A DNA stretch of 64,000 bases from positions 62,001 to 126,000 of the forward strand of contig JAJECX010000025.1 in assembly GCA_022821805.1 (NCBI GenBank), read 5' to 3'. The notes beneath the pieces are model-generated. The model made no database searches. It was not told the origin of the DNA and was given only the letters and a program-made list of their open reading frames with translations. A program made the position numbers and the translations under genes. This stretch comes from Anaerolineae bacterium. Lineage in GTDB: Bacteria > Chloroflexota > Anaerolineae > Aggregatilineales > Phototrophicaceae. This document shows positions 54,780-63,542 of the stretch, piece after piece. Within the stretch, counting starts at the first letter, position 1, and each line of letters opens with the position of its first letter.

Positions 54780-55361
54780 TCATGCGCGTCTTTTGCGATC
54801 TTCCAACCAAGTCCGCACCCGCGCCACGACCCAGCGCGCGCCAATTATCATGGTAGCGGCGATGGAATTAAAGGCGACATCAATGAGTTCAAAGACGCGG
54901 TTGGGCAGCAGCGACTGAATGCCTTCGTCAAGCCAGCCCAAGCCTATCGATAGGATAAGCGCGAGCAGCGCCGGCGCCGGAACTCGACGACCGTTGTCTC
55001 GCCGTTCCAACAGCGCTTCGTGGACCAGGGCGGCAACCAAAGCGTACTCGAAGAGGTGCGTGCGCTCCTCCCATGACCCGAGCCGCAGCCAAGCCAGCAG
55101 ATACACTGTGAGGACGCCGGCGCCGACCGCGATCTCGTGGCGGCTAAGACGCTTGTCGATGAAGAAGACCGGAATCACTACCAGCAGCACAATAATTGCG
55201 AATACCAGGTTGGCGCCGACGTTGTCGAGAATGCTTGCGCCCAAGGCGGCCACAATCGCCGGCGCTTGCCCCAAGGTGGCGTAAATTGCCAGCATAACGA
55301 TGATCAGCGCAATCCAAAGTCTGCGTTCTCGTTTTGAACTGAAAAAAGGCTTTGGCAGCAC
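54780..55361 (-). CDS. VanZ-like membrane protein
   Basis: 193 residues from GTG 55361, with four to five hydrophobic segments. Features of the VanZ-like family: THLFEYALVAALVHEALL and GWLDEGIQSLLPNRVFELID followed by VAFNSIAA. VanZ was named for teicoplanin resistance but most relatives have no known role. The basic C-terminus is cytoplasmic. No operon partner is recognised. Confidence 0.8.
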   Translation of the reverse strand: MLPKPFFSSKRERRLWIALIIVMLAIYATLGQAPAIVAALGASILDNVGANLVFAIIVLLVVIPVFFIDKRLSRHEIAVGAGVLTVYLLAWLRLGSWEERTHLFEYALVAALVHEALLERRDNGRRVPAPALLALILSIGLGWLDEGIQSLLPNRVFELIDVAFNSIAATMIIGARWVVARVRTWLEDRKRRA

Positions 55362-55511
55362 TATCCCGCCTGCGATTTGGCTTTCCGCTTATCTATCCAA
55401 TACGTCATGTGGCGGCGAGGGTTGCCGTTCCCGACATAACCGCAGGCAAAGCCTCTAGACTAAGTGCCGTGAGATGCTTTTCCGGCGCCCTCGGTGTTGA
55501 AGGTCAGTGTC

Positions 55512-55534
55512 GGCGGTCAGTGTCTACGCGACCT
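55512..55534 (+). repeat. Dispersed repeat core
   Basis: GGCGGTCAGTGTCTACGCGA at 55512-55531 followed by CCT. The same 13-base centre as at 6611 (reverse), 21574 and, partially, 48851. A second partial unit (GGTCAGTGTCGGC) is just upstream at 55502. The gap between the VanZ-like gene and the aldolase gene (297 bases) shows nothing else. Confidence 0.6.
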
Positions 55535-55658
55535 ACGCGACCATCGGTGGTAAAAGTTGTTTCAATCGAATAAGAATGCGTTACTGCTTTGACTTATCCC
55601 TGCGCTAAAGCTAATATCCCCTAATGATGTACAAGCCATTTAGACAAGAGAAGACAGG

Positions 55659-56468
55659 ATGAATGGAAAAGAACTGATACAAGCCCTACGAGCTGGGCAG
55701 CGCGTCTACGGCACGGCGATATATTCCCCGTCGCCGATATGGCCCCGCGTCGTTACTAATCTCGATCTCGATATGGTCTTCATCGACACCGAGCATACAC
55801 CGCAAGACCGCAACATGATCTCCTGGATGTGCAATGCCTTCGCTGCGCTGAACTTGGCGCCGGTCGTGCGCATCCCCGAGCCCGATCCCTACCTGGCGCA
55901 GATGACGGTGGACGGCGGCGCGCATGGCATCATCGCCCCCTATATTGAGCATCCGGACCAGGTTAAGGCGCTCGGCGGCGCGGTCAAGTTTGGTCCGTTG
56001 AAGGGGGAAAAGCTGCAGGCGGCGCTCGATGGCGAGACGGAGTTGGAGCCGGCGCTGGCCGATTATCTGGCGGCGCGCAACGCCAGCAAGGCGCTTTTTG
56101 TCAACATCGAGAGCGTGCCGGCGCTGGAGCGGCTGGATGAGATTCTGCAGTCGCCTTGGATCGATTGTGTGCTGGTCGGTCCCCACGACTTGTCTTGCAG
56201 CCTCGGACTGCCGGAACAATACGACCATCCAATCTTTGATGAGGCGATCCGCACGATCATCAGCAAATCGCGCGCCGCCGGCGTCGGCATCGGCATCCAC
56301 CATAACTTCGCTCACCACGAGGTCGAATGGGTCAAGGCCGGCGCCAATCTGGTGATGCACAGCTCTGACATTTCATCCTTCAATCGAGCGCTGACCGCCG
56401 AATTCAAGCGCATCCGCGAAGAGACGGACGATGTCGGTCAGATTATTGACGAAAACGTCCATTTCTAA
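55659..56468 (+). CDS. HpcH/HpaI-family aldolase
   Basis: 269 residues, class II pyruvate-type aldolase fold. Signature regions are DMVFIDTEHTPQDRN near residue 33, VRIPEPDPYLAQMTVDGGAH (residues about 68-87), the metal-binding FVNIESVPALERLDEI and VGPHDLSCSLG. The enzyme cleaves or forms 2-keto-3-deoxy or 4-hydroxy-2-oxo acids. The following dehydrogenase and cupin genes are 31 and 6 bases away, so the three form an operon for sugar-acid or aromatic catabolism. Confidence 0.92.
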   Translation: MNGKELIQALRAGQRVYGTAIYSPSPIWPRVVTNLDLDMVFIDTEHTPQDRNMISWMCNAFAALNLAPVVRIPEPDPYLAQMTVDGGAHGIIAPYIEHPDQVKALGGAVKFGPLKGEKLQAALDGETELEPALADYLAARNASKALFVNIESVPALERLDEILQSPWIDCVLVGPHDLSCSLGLPEQYDHPIFDEAIRTIISKSRAAGVGIGIHHNFAHHEVEWVKAGANLVMHSSDISSFNRALTAEFKRIREETDDVGQIIDENVHF

Positions 56469-56499
56469 TCTGGTTTATCCATAAGGGAAACACTGCCAA

Positions 56500-57504
56500 A
56501 TGTACAAAATCTGGTTTGAATCCACGGTGCCCGAAGAATATCGGCACATGTTTGAAGATATCGCCGACGGCATCTGCCCGGGCAATCAAGTAAAGACCGA
56601 TCCCTACCACGAGTTGGAGAACGCGCATGGCGTGGTCGGTGGCGGGCGCGTCTTTGACGCCGCGGCGCTGGATCGCGCGCCCAACCTGCTGATCATCGCG
56701 CGTACAGGCGTCGGTTACGACACGCTTGACGTGGACGCAGCCACCGCGCGCGGAATCGCCTGCGTCAACGCGCCGGAAGCGCCGACTGTTTCCACCGCCG
56801 AGTTGGCGGTCACCTTGATGATGACGGTGGCGCGCGCGGTCAAAAGTATCGAAAAAGAGCTCCTTTCCATGCTGGAGAGCGGCGAGAGACGAAACCTACA
56901 CCGCGAGTATGTGGCTTGGGAAATGCAGCATACCCAGCTCGGCATCGTCGGCTTGGGGCGGATCGGCGGGCATGTCAGCGGCATCGCCAAAGCCATCGGC
57001 ATGAAGGTGGTCGCCTATGATCCCCATATAGCCGATGAGCGCTTCGCTTCGCTCGGCGTGGGTAGGGCGAACTCGCTGGAAGAACTGCTGACCGGCTCGG
57101 ACTTTGTGTCGCTGCACCTGCCGCTCAATGACGAAACCTACAAGATCATGGACGCTTCGCGCTTCGCGCAGATGAAACCGGGCGCAGTCTTCATCAATGT
57201 TTCGCGCGGCGGGCACGTCGACGAAGCGGCGCTGACCGATGCGCTTGACAGCGGGCATCTCTTCGGCGCCGGCTTGGATGTGACCGATCCGGAACCGCCG
57301 CTGGCGGGCAATCCCTTGCTAGGGCGCGATAACGTCGTGATTACGCCGCATATCGCCAGCTCGACGGTCGCGGGCCGCCCGCGTCTCACCACCCATGCGC
57401 TGGAGCAGGTTGTCCAGTTGCTGCGCGGAGAGCGGCCGCCGCATTTGCTCAATCCGGAAGTATGGGATGTGGTGCGGGCGCGTTGGGAAGCCACACCTAA
57501 GTGA
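56500..57504 (+). CDS. D-isomer-specific 2-hydroxyacid dehydrogenase
   Basis: 334 residues. NAD-binding GLGRIGGHVSGIA near residue 152, catalytic Arg in NVSRGGHVDEAAL, Glu in DVTDPEPP and His in TPHIASST. Similar to phosphoglycerate dehydrogenase-like and C-terminal binding protein-like enzymes without regulatory ACT domains. The substrate is probably a 2-hydroxyacid linked to the adjacent aldolase. Confidence 0.93.
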   Translation: MYKIWFESTVPEEYRHMFEDIADGICPGNQVKTDPYHELENAHGVVGGGRVFDAAALDRAPNLLIIARTGVGYDTLDVDAATARGIACVNAPEAPTVSTAELAVTLMMTVARAVKSIEKELLSMLESGERRNLHREYVAWEMQHTQLGIVGLGRIGGHVSGIAKAIGMKVVAYDPHIADERFASLGVGRANSLEELLTGSDFVSLHLPLNDETYKIMDASRFAQMKPGAVFINVSRGGHVDEAALTDALDSGHLFGAGLDVTDPEPPLAGNPLLGRDNVVITPHIASSTVAGRPRLTTHALEQVVQLLRGERPPHLLNPEVWDVVRARWEATPK

Positions 57505-57510
57505 AGGCTA

Positions 57511-57921
57511 ATGCCACCCTTTGAATCCAATCGCGTCAAAGCGGATTGTGACCTGCTGGCGCCGGACGGTTCGGAGATTCGCTTGCTGCATAGCTTGTCT
57601 GGCATGAGCGTCGTGCACTGCGCGCTGCCGGCCGGCGCTGTATCCATTCCAGTGCGGCATCGCACGGTCGAAGAAGTCTGGTTCTTCCTGGCGGGGGAAG
57701 GGCAGGTCTGGCGCAAACAAGGCGAGCGCGAGCAGGTGCTGGACGCGCGCCCGGGCCTTAGCGTGACGATTCCGCTGGGCACATCTTTTCAGTTCCGCAA
57801 CACGGGTGATGTCCCGCTGGAGTTTCTCATCGCGACGGCGCCGCCTTGGCCCGGCGAGGATGAGGCGGTTGCGCTGGAAGTTGAGTCTCGGTTGACCAAG
57901 CCTCGCAATCCGCAAAGATAG
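57511..57921 (+). CDS. Cupin-domain protein
   Basis: 136 residues, single cupin beta barrel: first motif region VSIPVRHRTVEEVWFFLAGE (H..E pattern) and second motif TIPLGTSFQFRNTGDVPLEF. The metal ligands of motif one appear as H and E residues; the His of motif two is not obvious. It starts six bases after the dehydrogenase stop, so it is the third gene of the operon. The role (binding, isomerase or dioxygenase) is unassigned. Confidence 0.85.
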   Translation: MPPFESNRVKADCDLLAPDGSEIRLLHSLSGMSVVHCALPAGAVSIPVRHRTVEEVWFFLAGEGQVWRKQGEREQVLDARPGLSVTIPLGTSFQFRNTGDVPLEFLIATAPPWPGEDEAVALEVESRLTKPRNPQR

Positions 57922-57972
57922 GTTGGCGCGAAGACTGAATCTCGATTGTCCAAGTCACGATACAATTGGCAC

Positions 57973-59616
57973 ATGGACGATTCCGCAATTTCGCTGATTC
58001 GCACTGTCGTCACGATGCTGTATGTCTTGGTCATGGCGGTCGCTTTCCGTTGGCTGCTTCCTGGCTTGACGCCGAGCTTAAAGCGCCTGGCGACGCTGTT
58101 TTTCGTGGCGCAGGCCGTTGTGGTGGGCGTTGCGCTGACTCATGAACCAACCTCGAGTTTTGAATTTTGGCTATGGCATCTTGACCGTGAATGGAATATC
58201 CAAGCCACGCTGGCGTCGCTGCAATTGGCATCCATTGGATTCGTCGCGCTGCTGATCGCCTTGCTTCTGAGGGGACAGGGCGTCTGGCAGCGTCTCTATT
58301 TTGCCGCGCTCGCTTTACTGTTTCTCTTCCTCGCCTACGATGAATACGCCGTGTTGCATGAGTTTGTATTCAATTGGAAATACTACTACTTCATAGTCGG
58401 CGGGCTCGTCGTCGCGCTGACTTTGGCGATCGCTTCGTTGTCGGCGCGGAATACTTGGAAGTGGCATGGGCTGTTTGTGGTTGGGCTGGCAACGAGCGCG
58501 CTGGGTGGCTTAGTGGTCGAGACCAATTGCGGCAATCCGATCTTCCGTCCGATCAATCTCTGCGTGAATCACTTTCTCGTGGAGGAACCGCTTGAGTTCC
58601 TGGGTATGTGGTTGGCGGTCGTCGCTTTGCTGAATCAGCTCGTCTATTTGTCGCCGGGGGCGCGTTTGCGGCGAGCGCTTTATGTTTTTCCTGTATGTTG
58701 GCTGCTGATGCTGGCAGTCAGCCCGGCCATCCACCCTATTGAGCGCTACGCCGATGACGTAAGGGCGGCGGATGTCCGCTTTGCTTCGGGAATGCGCTTG
58801 CACGGCTACCGTCTGGGAAAAAGCAAGGATAGCGTCCAACTCTTCCTTTCGCCCAATCGATGGGATTTCAGCGGATCGAGTCTGTTGAAACAGGGCTATT
58901 CTGTTCGCCTGTTGGATCAGGTGACCGGCGACTCTGTAGTGGGGCGTGACAAAATCGCCGTGCGGCATTATTTCTTGCTCGCTCCCGGTTACGAGCCCGT
59001 TTATCGGCAGTGGGTCAATATAAATCGACCGGCGACAGCGCCGGTAAATCGCGCCTTTTGGATCGTTCTTACGCTCTGGCAAGTAGAAGGCGATGCTTAC
59101 CCATTTCATCAGATAGTCGCCAGTGACCACGAAACGCTCAGTGACACAGAAGTGATCTTGGGCGAGCTAGTTGTACCGGCCGAGGCGTCTTCCGCGCCCC
59201 CGCCTGTGGAGCCGCTCGCTATATTTGACAACGGATTCATACTCGCCGACGCCGAATGGCCTGATCGCGTACAAGCGGGCGCGATCTTGTCCATCAACTT
59301 CACCTGGCGCAGCAATGTCGAGGGCAGCGAGGACCATGCGCAGTTTTTGCATCTCCGCCACGCTGAAAGCGGCGAATGGCGGGTCTTTGATCAGATGCCG
59401 CTGGGACCGCGCTTGCCGACGCGCTTGTGGTACGCTGGCCTATCGGACAGCGAATCCTGGCAGGTCTCACTGCCAGCGGACCTGTCGCCCGGGCCTTACA
59501 GTGTCTCGACCGGGCTGTATCGTTCGCGTGATCGCGAGCGCGTTCCAGCACAAAGCGTCGATGGCAGTGTTTTCCTCGACGGGCGCGTGCCGTTGGGCAG
59601 TCTGGTTGTCGAGTAA
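57973..59616 (+). CDS. Polytopic membrane protein with a C-terminal extracellular domain, unknown function
   Basis: 547 residues from ATG 57973. About eight hydrophobic segments occupy residues 1-245 (examples SLIRTVVTMLYVLVMAVAF and YYFIVGGLVVALTLAIASLS). The remaining 300 residues are soluble and beta-rich, with the sequences DNGFILADAEWPDRVQAGAI and LPTRLWYAGLSDSESWQVSL, similar in style to domains found after membrane regions in Chloroflexi glycosyltransferase-like proteins. No catalytic motif is seen. I do not recognise the family. It begins some 50 bases behind the cupin gene and might be expressed with that operon. Confidence 0.7.
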   Translation: MDDSAISLIRTVVTMLYVLVMAVAFRWLLPGLTPSLKRLATLFFVAQAVVVGVALTHEPTSSFEFWLWHLDREWNIQATLASLQLASIGFVALLIALLLRGQGVWQRLYFAALALLFLFLAYDEYAVLHEFVFNWKYYYFIVGGLVVALTLAIASLSARNTWKWHGLFVVGLATSALGGLVVETNCGNPIFRPINLCVNHFLVEEPLEFLGMWLAVVALLNQLVYLSPGARLRRALYVFPVCWLLMLAVSPAIHPIERYADDVRAADVRFASGMRLHGYRLGKSKDSVQLFLSPNRWDFSGSSLLKQGYSVRLLDQVTGDSVVGRDKIAVRHYFLLAPGYEPVYRQWVNINRPATAPVNRAFWIVLTLWQVEGDAYPFHQIVASDHETLSDTEVILGELVVPAEASSAPPPVEPLAIFDNGFILADAEWPDRVQAGAILSINFTWRSNVEGSEDHAQFLHLRHAESGEWRVFDQMPLGPRLPTRLWYAGLSDSESWQVSLPADLSPGPYSVSTGLYRSRDRERVPAQSVDGSVFLDGRVPLGSLVVE

Positions 59617-59751
59617 GGCTTTGCGTTTCGATACCGCCGAAGCCGGCGCCTAAGGCGCGGGCGTATCACAAAGGCGGCGCGCGCAGGGTGGGGCGCTACG
59701 ACGGTTGCATTCAAGCGGGGGCTGCCGACAATACTGAGAGCGCTGCAGAGA

Positions 59752-59786
59752 GCAGTAGGCGCGCGCATATTGCTCGCGCCTATTGC
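59752..59786. terminator. Hairpin between convergent genes, possible terminator
   Basis: GCAGTAGGCGCG and CGCGCCTATTGC pair over 12 positions (one G-T wobble) with an 11-base loop. No T-run follows, so intrinsic termination is uncertain, but the site lies in the 193-base gap between the two convergent genes. Confidence 0.4.
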
Positions 59787-59809
59787 AGTTGAACGTGGTT
59801 ACGATGGGT

Positions 59810-60571
59810 CTAGCTGCTGTCGGCGGGATTCGTCTCTGGCTTTGCATGGCCGAATGTACCCCAGTAGCTGAAAAACGCGCCATGACGCGGGCGCCACTTG
59901 CGCCAGCGCTGTGACTTGTCACCGAAGTCGGCATCGAAAGCGTCTGCGATCATTTCTTGATAGCGCTGAATGCGAGCGGCGGCCGCCTCATTTATCCCAT
60001 CGGTCGCTTGCTCTACCAAGGTTGATACAACCGAATCCACATCGCCGTCAGTGGCTTCAATTAGTTCCGCGATCGTCGAACCTTTGAGCAGCGCGGCATT
60101 CAGCTCAGCCTTGTCCAAGCCCGTCGCTCCCGTGATGGTTTCGTCCATGTTCCAGGCGCCGAAGAGTTCGCGCACCGGATTGTGCCGCCGCCACCAGGGG
60201 AAACGCCGATGGCGACTGTCGTTCAAGGTCTCCGTGAAGCTTTCTTCCAGGCTTGCTATAGAGGCCGCCGCCCGCGCATTGATCGCGTCGGAGGCTTGCG
60301 CCGCCAATTCGGCGATTACCGCCTCGGCCGCGCCGCCGTTCGCCGTTATCAGTTCGCTCAGCGTCGCTCCATCGAGCAGGGCATCACGCAGCGCCTCGGG
60401 TTCCATTCCGGTCGCATCCTGCACGATCGGTTCGTAGAGCAAAGCTTGGGGACCGCTGAACCAGCGACCGAAGAGGGCGAAACCCTTGGGAGCGGGTTCG
60501 TCATTTGCGTTGACACCGGCAGTCAGTAGAGCCAGCAGCGCGAGGACTAGGGTAAATCGTTTAACAGTCAT
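59810..60571 (-). CDS. Secreted protein with two internal repeats
   Basis: 253 residues from ATG 60571, preceded by the strong ribosome binding site TAAGGAGGTGTCCAAA. An N-terminal signal peptide (KRFTLVLALLALLTAGVNA) is followed by two related units of about 95 residues. Each carries DATGMEPEALRDALLDGATL or GATGLDKAELNAALLKGSTI, then an Ala-rich helix. The units are separated by a short basic, Trp-rich stretch (RHRRFPWWRRH), with a similar one near the C-terminus (RWRKWRPRHGAFF). Helical repeat with basic aromatic patches suggests binding to nucleic acid, polyphosphate or membrane, but this is only inference. I do not recognise a named family. Confidence 0.7.
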   Translation of the reverse strand: MTVKRFTLVLALLALLTAGVNANDEPAPKGFALFGRWFSGPQALLYEPIVQDATGMEPEALRDALLDGATLSELITANGGAAEAVIAELAAQASDAINARAAASIASLEESFTETLNDSRHRRFPWWRRHNPVRELFGAWNMDETITGATGLDKAELNAALLKGSTIAELIEATDGDVDSVVSTLVEQATDGINEAAAARIQRYQEMIADAFDADFGDKSQRWRKWRPRHGAFFSYWGTFGHAKPETNPADSS

Positions 60572-60903
60572 TTTGGACACCTCCTTAGTGTTCCGGTCCG
60601 CGGACGCGGGATTGCGGCCACAGCCGAACAGCATTGTTAAGGAGGCTTGTTGCCAGAGTTTGACGCAGCTGTAAATTGACTGTAAAGGGGTTTCACCACG
60701 TTAAGCCTGCTATGAGTCGCTGGCGCTCATCTCGTCAGCAATGCCGCCCTGGCTCGGAGGGGGTGACGCGGTGGTGATAGATGGTGGGAATGGAACACTC
60801 AGTGATCGCTTGCGGTCACAATCAACTTGGAATCACCGAATAATTCGGATTCGGGCGGCAGAATGCGATTTTCATATAGATGTGCTCAAAATGGAGTTTT
60901 ATG
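60572..60903. other. Non-coding stretch upstream of the repeat-containing secreted protein
   Basis: 332 bases. It carries the two CTGTAAA direct repeats at 60669-60686. No gene, hairpin of note or repeat of the dispersed family was seen in the remainder; a short open frame at 60741-60989 has no support. Confidence 0.4.
60669..60686 (-). promoter_or_regulatory. Response-regulator-type direct repeat upstream of the secreted protein gene
   Basis: On the minus strand TTTACAG-TCAA-TTTACAG: two identical seven-base units with an 11-base period, the spacing used by OmpR/PhoB-family regulators. About 100 bases upstream of ATG 60571. Confidence 0.45.
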
Positions 60904-61086
60904 CTAAGAGTCTCGTAAGGCGCGCCAGCTTGGCGGTTTATTCTCTGAGTAGTCAACCGTACCTGAGGACGGTTCAGTACGCGGCTTAGGTCGTTCAATA
61001 GGTGTACGGGAATCGCTTGAGTCCGCTTGGTTGCTGGATGACGCTTTTGGCTCGTTATCTGCAGCTTCTTCTTCTATGTTGTTCAT
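60904..61086 (-). CDS. Small hydrophilic protein, PKPR family member 1
   Basis: 60 residues, strongly charged, no hydrophobic segment, presumably disordered. It shares the block ERPKPRTEPSSG with the next upstream gene (SPKPRPQPSYG), and both start with an Asn/acid-rich segment. A weak purine stretch precedes ATG 61086. Gene status rests mainly on similarity to its neighbour. Function unknown. Confidence 0.45.
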   Translation of the reverse strand: MNNIEEEAADNEPKASSSNQADSSDSRTPIERPKPRTEPSSGTVDYSENKPPSWRALRDS

Positions 61087-61155
61087 GCAAACGCTCGCAT
61101 AACGCAGGATTGACTAACTATGGTTCTAGAGTGATACAATGCGGTGGATATAGCT

Positions 61156-61347
61156 TCATTCACGCAGAGCCATCTTAATTGTCTGCCAAAGCGTTGCGCC
61201 AGATTTCCCTTCTGTTATTTCTCCATAAGAAGGTTGTGGTCGAGGTTTGGGAGACTCAAGAGGACGGTGTGCGTCGTCTGCTTCATGCTCATCTGATACT
61301 GGGCGCAGAGCTTGATCGTTGTTCTTCTTCTGATCATTGTCATTCAT
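61156..61347 (-). CDS. Small hydrophilic protein, PKPR family member 2
   Basis: 63 residues from ATG 61347 with TTGGAGG five bases upstream, a good start signal. The sequence is hydrophilic, with LESPKPRPQPSYGE in the middle and a short amphipathic C-terminus (ATLWQTIKMALRE). It shares the PKPR-x-x-PS-x-G motif with the gene at 60904-61086. Its start codon lies only 20 bases from the divergent membrane protein gene. The family is not recognised; small adaptor or regulator roles are possible. Confidence 0.5.
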   Translation of the reverse strand: MNDNDQKKNNDQALRPVSDEHEADDAHRPLESPKPRPQPSYGEITEGKSGATLWQTIKMALRE

Positions 61348-61367
61348 AGTCGCCTCCAAGGAACTTC

Positions 61368-61919
61368 ATGATGGATGAAGCCATTGCCATGCACAATCAA
61401 GACAGCGTAATTGAACTTCTCCAAGCACACGTCAAGTCACAGAAAGATGCTATAAGAACCCTGGAAAGCAAGGCGATGCATAATCTAACCATCGTAAACA
61501 TTATAGCAGGTATTGTAGCGGCGCTCAATCTGCCCTTTGGCGCAGGAGAGGTGCGCTTGCGACAAATTTTCCGAGAAGAGCCTGCAATTTATGCAGTAGC
61601 TGTGCTATTCAGCGTAGTTTTACTTTTCTTATGTGCGCTTGTAGCCTACTTGTCAATTCGTACACTTTGGGTAAGAAGGCAAAGGACCCACCCGATGGAA
61701 CCAACCGAACAAAATGCTAAAGACTGGTCGGCTTGCGAACCCGAGTATTTTTTAGAACTCCTGCAGACGTCTTACTTGCAAATCTACACGAGAAATGCGC
61801 GGATTGTGGATGACAAGGGAAGTATGGTAGTTTGGTCGCATAGATTAATCGTTACGATTATCGTCGTGATATTTCTTGGAAGCATTGGATTCGGATTTGC
61901 CTTTTTCCTCCCGGTTTGA
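61368..61919 (+). CDS. Three-TM protein with N-terminal coiled coil, unknown function
   Basis: 183 residues from ATG 61368 (AAGGA upstream; ATG 61371 also possible). A helical N-terminus (VIELLQAHVKSQKDAIRTLE) precedes TM1 (LTIVNIIAGIVAALNL) and TM2 (AIYAVAVLFSVVLLFLCALV), then a soluble loop of about 70 residues with SYLQIYTRNARIVDDKG and a third TM (LIVTIIVVIFLGSIGFGFAF). The arrangement resembles the SLATT/Pycsar-type membrane effectors of defence systems, but no cyclase or nucleotide sensor gene is near and the likeness is only topological. Confidence 0.6.
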   Translation: MMDEAIAMHNQDSVIELLQAHVKSQKDAIRTLESKAMHNLTIVNIIAGIVAALNLPFGAGEVRLRQIFREEPAIYAVAVLFSVVLLFLCALVAYLSIRTLWVRRQRTHPMEPTEQNAKDWSACEPEYFLELLQTSYLQIYTRNARIVDDKGSMVVWSHRLIVTIIVVIFLGSIGFGFAFFLPV

Positions 61920-61992
61920 AGGAAATGACGGAGAGGATTGCTGAAGTATCGAGGTTCTGATCAGCTGCCTGTTCTACCGTGTCTGACTCCAC

Positions 61993-63378
61993 TTACCCCC
62001 GACCCTCCCCAACCACATCAATGAACTTGATCGTCGATTGAATCCCGTTGTAGAAGTTCTGCAAGTAGATATTCTCGTTCGGACCATGCGCGCGGCCGCT
62101 CTTCAGCCCGTAACTCATGATCACAACTTCCTTCGCCACTTTCATGCACTCGAAAGTGATCGGCACGCTGCCGCCGGCGCGCTCGTAAACCGGCTCGACG
62201 CCCCAAGCAAAGGTGTACGCTTCTGCGGCCGCCGCCATCGCCGGACCGTCAACATCAAGCAGGACGGCCTCGGCGCCCGGCTCGCTGGGGCGCATTTCGA
62301 CCGATATCGACGATGGCGCGATGCGCTTGATGTGCTCCATGACGCATCGCAGCGCGCGCGCCGGATCTTGATGCGGAACCAGGCGGCAAGTGATCTTGGC
62401 GAAGGCGCGGGCGGGCAGCACCGTCTTCATGCCAGCGCCGGTATACCCGCCGTGGATGCCGTTGATCTCCAGCGTCGGGCGCGCGCCCAGTCGCTCGGGC
62501 AAGATATATTCGCTCTCGCCCCAGACGGACGGCGCGCTAACAACATCGTCCCATTCCGCTTGCATAAAGGGCTCGACTTTTTCCAGCAGGGCGCGGTCTT
62601 GCGGGGTCACCGCCGCTACATCATCGTAGAAGCCCGGGACGGTCACCGTGCCGTTTTCATCGTGCAGCCGCGCCAGGATCTCGCAGAGCGCCTGAATCGG
62701 ATTATGCACCGAGCCGCCCCAATGCCCACTGTGCAGATCGCTGACCGGCGCCGATACGTGCAATTCGAGCCCGGTGATCCCGCGCAAGCCATAGGTCAGG
62801 CTCGGCTGATCCGGCGCTAGAATCGCCCCGTCCGAGATCATGGCGATATCGGCCGCCAAGCGCTCCGGATGCGCCGCGATGAAGGCGTTGATGTTCTCCG
62901 AGCCTGATTCTTCCTCGCCTTCCAGCACGACTTTGATGTTGACCTTGGGTTTGTCATCGCTGGCCAGGCAGGATTCCACCGCCTTTAAGTTCGACATGAC
63001 ATGCAGCTTGCTATCGACCGCGCCGCGGCAATAGAGCCGCCCGTCTTTGATGGTGGGTTCGAAAGGTTCCGTGTCCCAGCCATCAGCGACCTCGGCCGGC
63101 TGCACATCGTAATGGCAGTAGATCAAGATGGTCGGCGCAGCCTCGCCAGCGCCATTCCATTCGCCCAGCGCCAACGGGCAGCGTCCCGCCGGCATCAGAA
63201 TGACCTCAGCGCTGTCCATGCCGATGCGCAGCATCATCTCGCGCAGCCACTCGGCGGCGCGCGCCACATCCTCGGCGTGCTGCGGCTGCGTGCTGATGGT
63301 GCGGATGCGCAGCAGTTCTTGATATTCGTCGAGAAAACGCTCTTGGTTTCGTTTGGCGTATTGGTATGGATTGCTCAT
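61993..63378 (-). CDS. M20-family metallopeptidase (dipeptidase-like)
   Basis: 461 residues. Zinc site residues: H in YCHYDVQP, D in RGAVDSK, the general base and ligand Glu pair in LEGEEESGSEN, and a late His in GRAHGPNEN. The domain order is catalytic-lid-catalytic, as in M20 peptidases (PepV/CNDP-type; family also includes carboxypeptidases and acylases). The first two residues after the bridging Asp are Ser-Lys instead of Asp-Lys, a mild deviation. It likely hydrolyses short peptides in the cytoplasm. Monocistronic. Confidence 0.9.
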   Translation of the reverse strand: MSNPYQYAKRNQERFLDEYQELLRIRTISTQPQHAEDVARAAEWLREMMLRIGMDSAEVILMPAGRCPLALGEWNGAGEAAPTILIYCHYDVQPAEVADGWDTEPFEPTIKDGRLYCRGAVDSKLHVMSNLKAVESCLASDDKPKVNIKVVLEGEEESGSENINAFIAAHPERLAADIAMISDGAILAPDQPSLTYGLRGITGLELHVSAPVSDLHSGHWGGSVHNPIQALCEILARLHDENGTVTVPGFYDDVAAVTPQDRALLEKVEPFMQAEWDDVVSAPSVWGESEYILPERLGARPTLEINGIHGGYTGAGMKTVLPARAFAKITCRLVPHQDPARALRCVMEHIKRIAPSSISVEMRPSEPGAEAVLLDVDGPAMAAAAEAYTFAWGVEPVYERAGGSVPITFECMKVAKEVVIMSYGLKSGRAHGPNENIYLQNFYNGIQSTIKFIDVVGEGRG

Positions 63379-63542
63379 TTCGCGCCCCGTCTTCGCTCTC
63401 TATTGCCATGTAATCGGGAGCATCATACACGACGCCTGAGCCGATTCGTATCCGGCAATTGACCGACCTAGTATTATTGGCAAATGTGCCCGACAATAGT
63501 ACCTTCCCCAATTTGTGAACAATCGAGAAAACTTCAAAGCCT

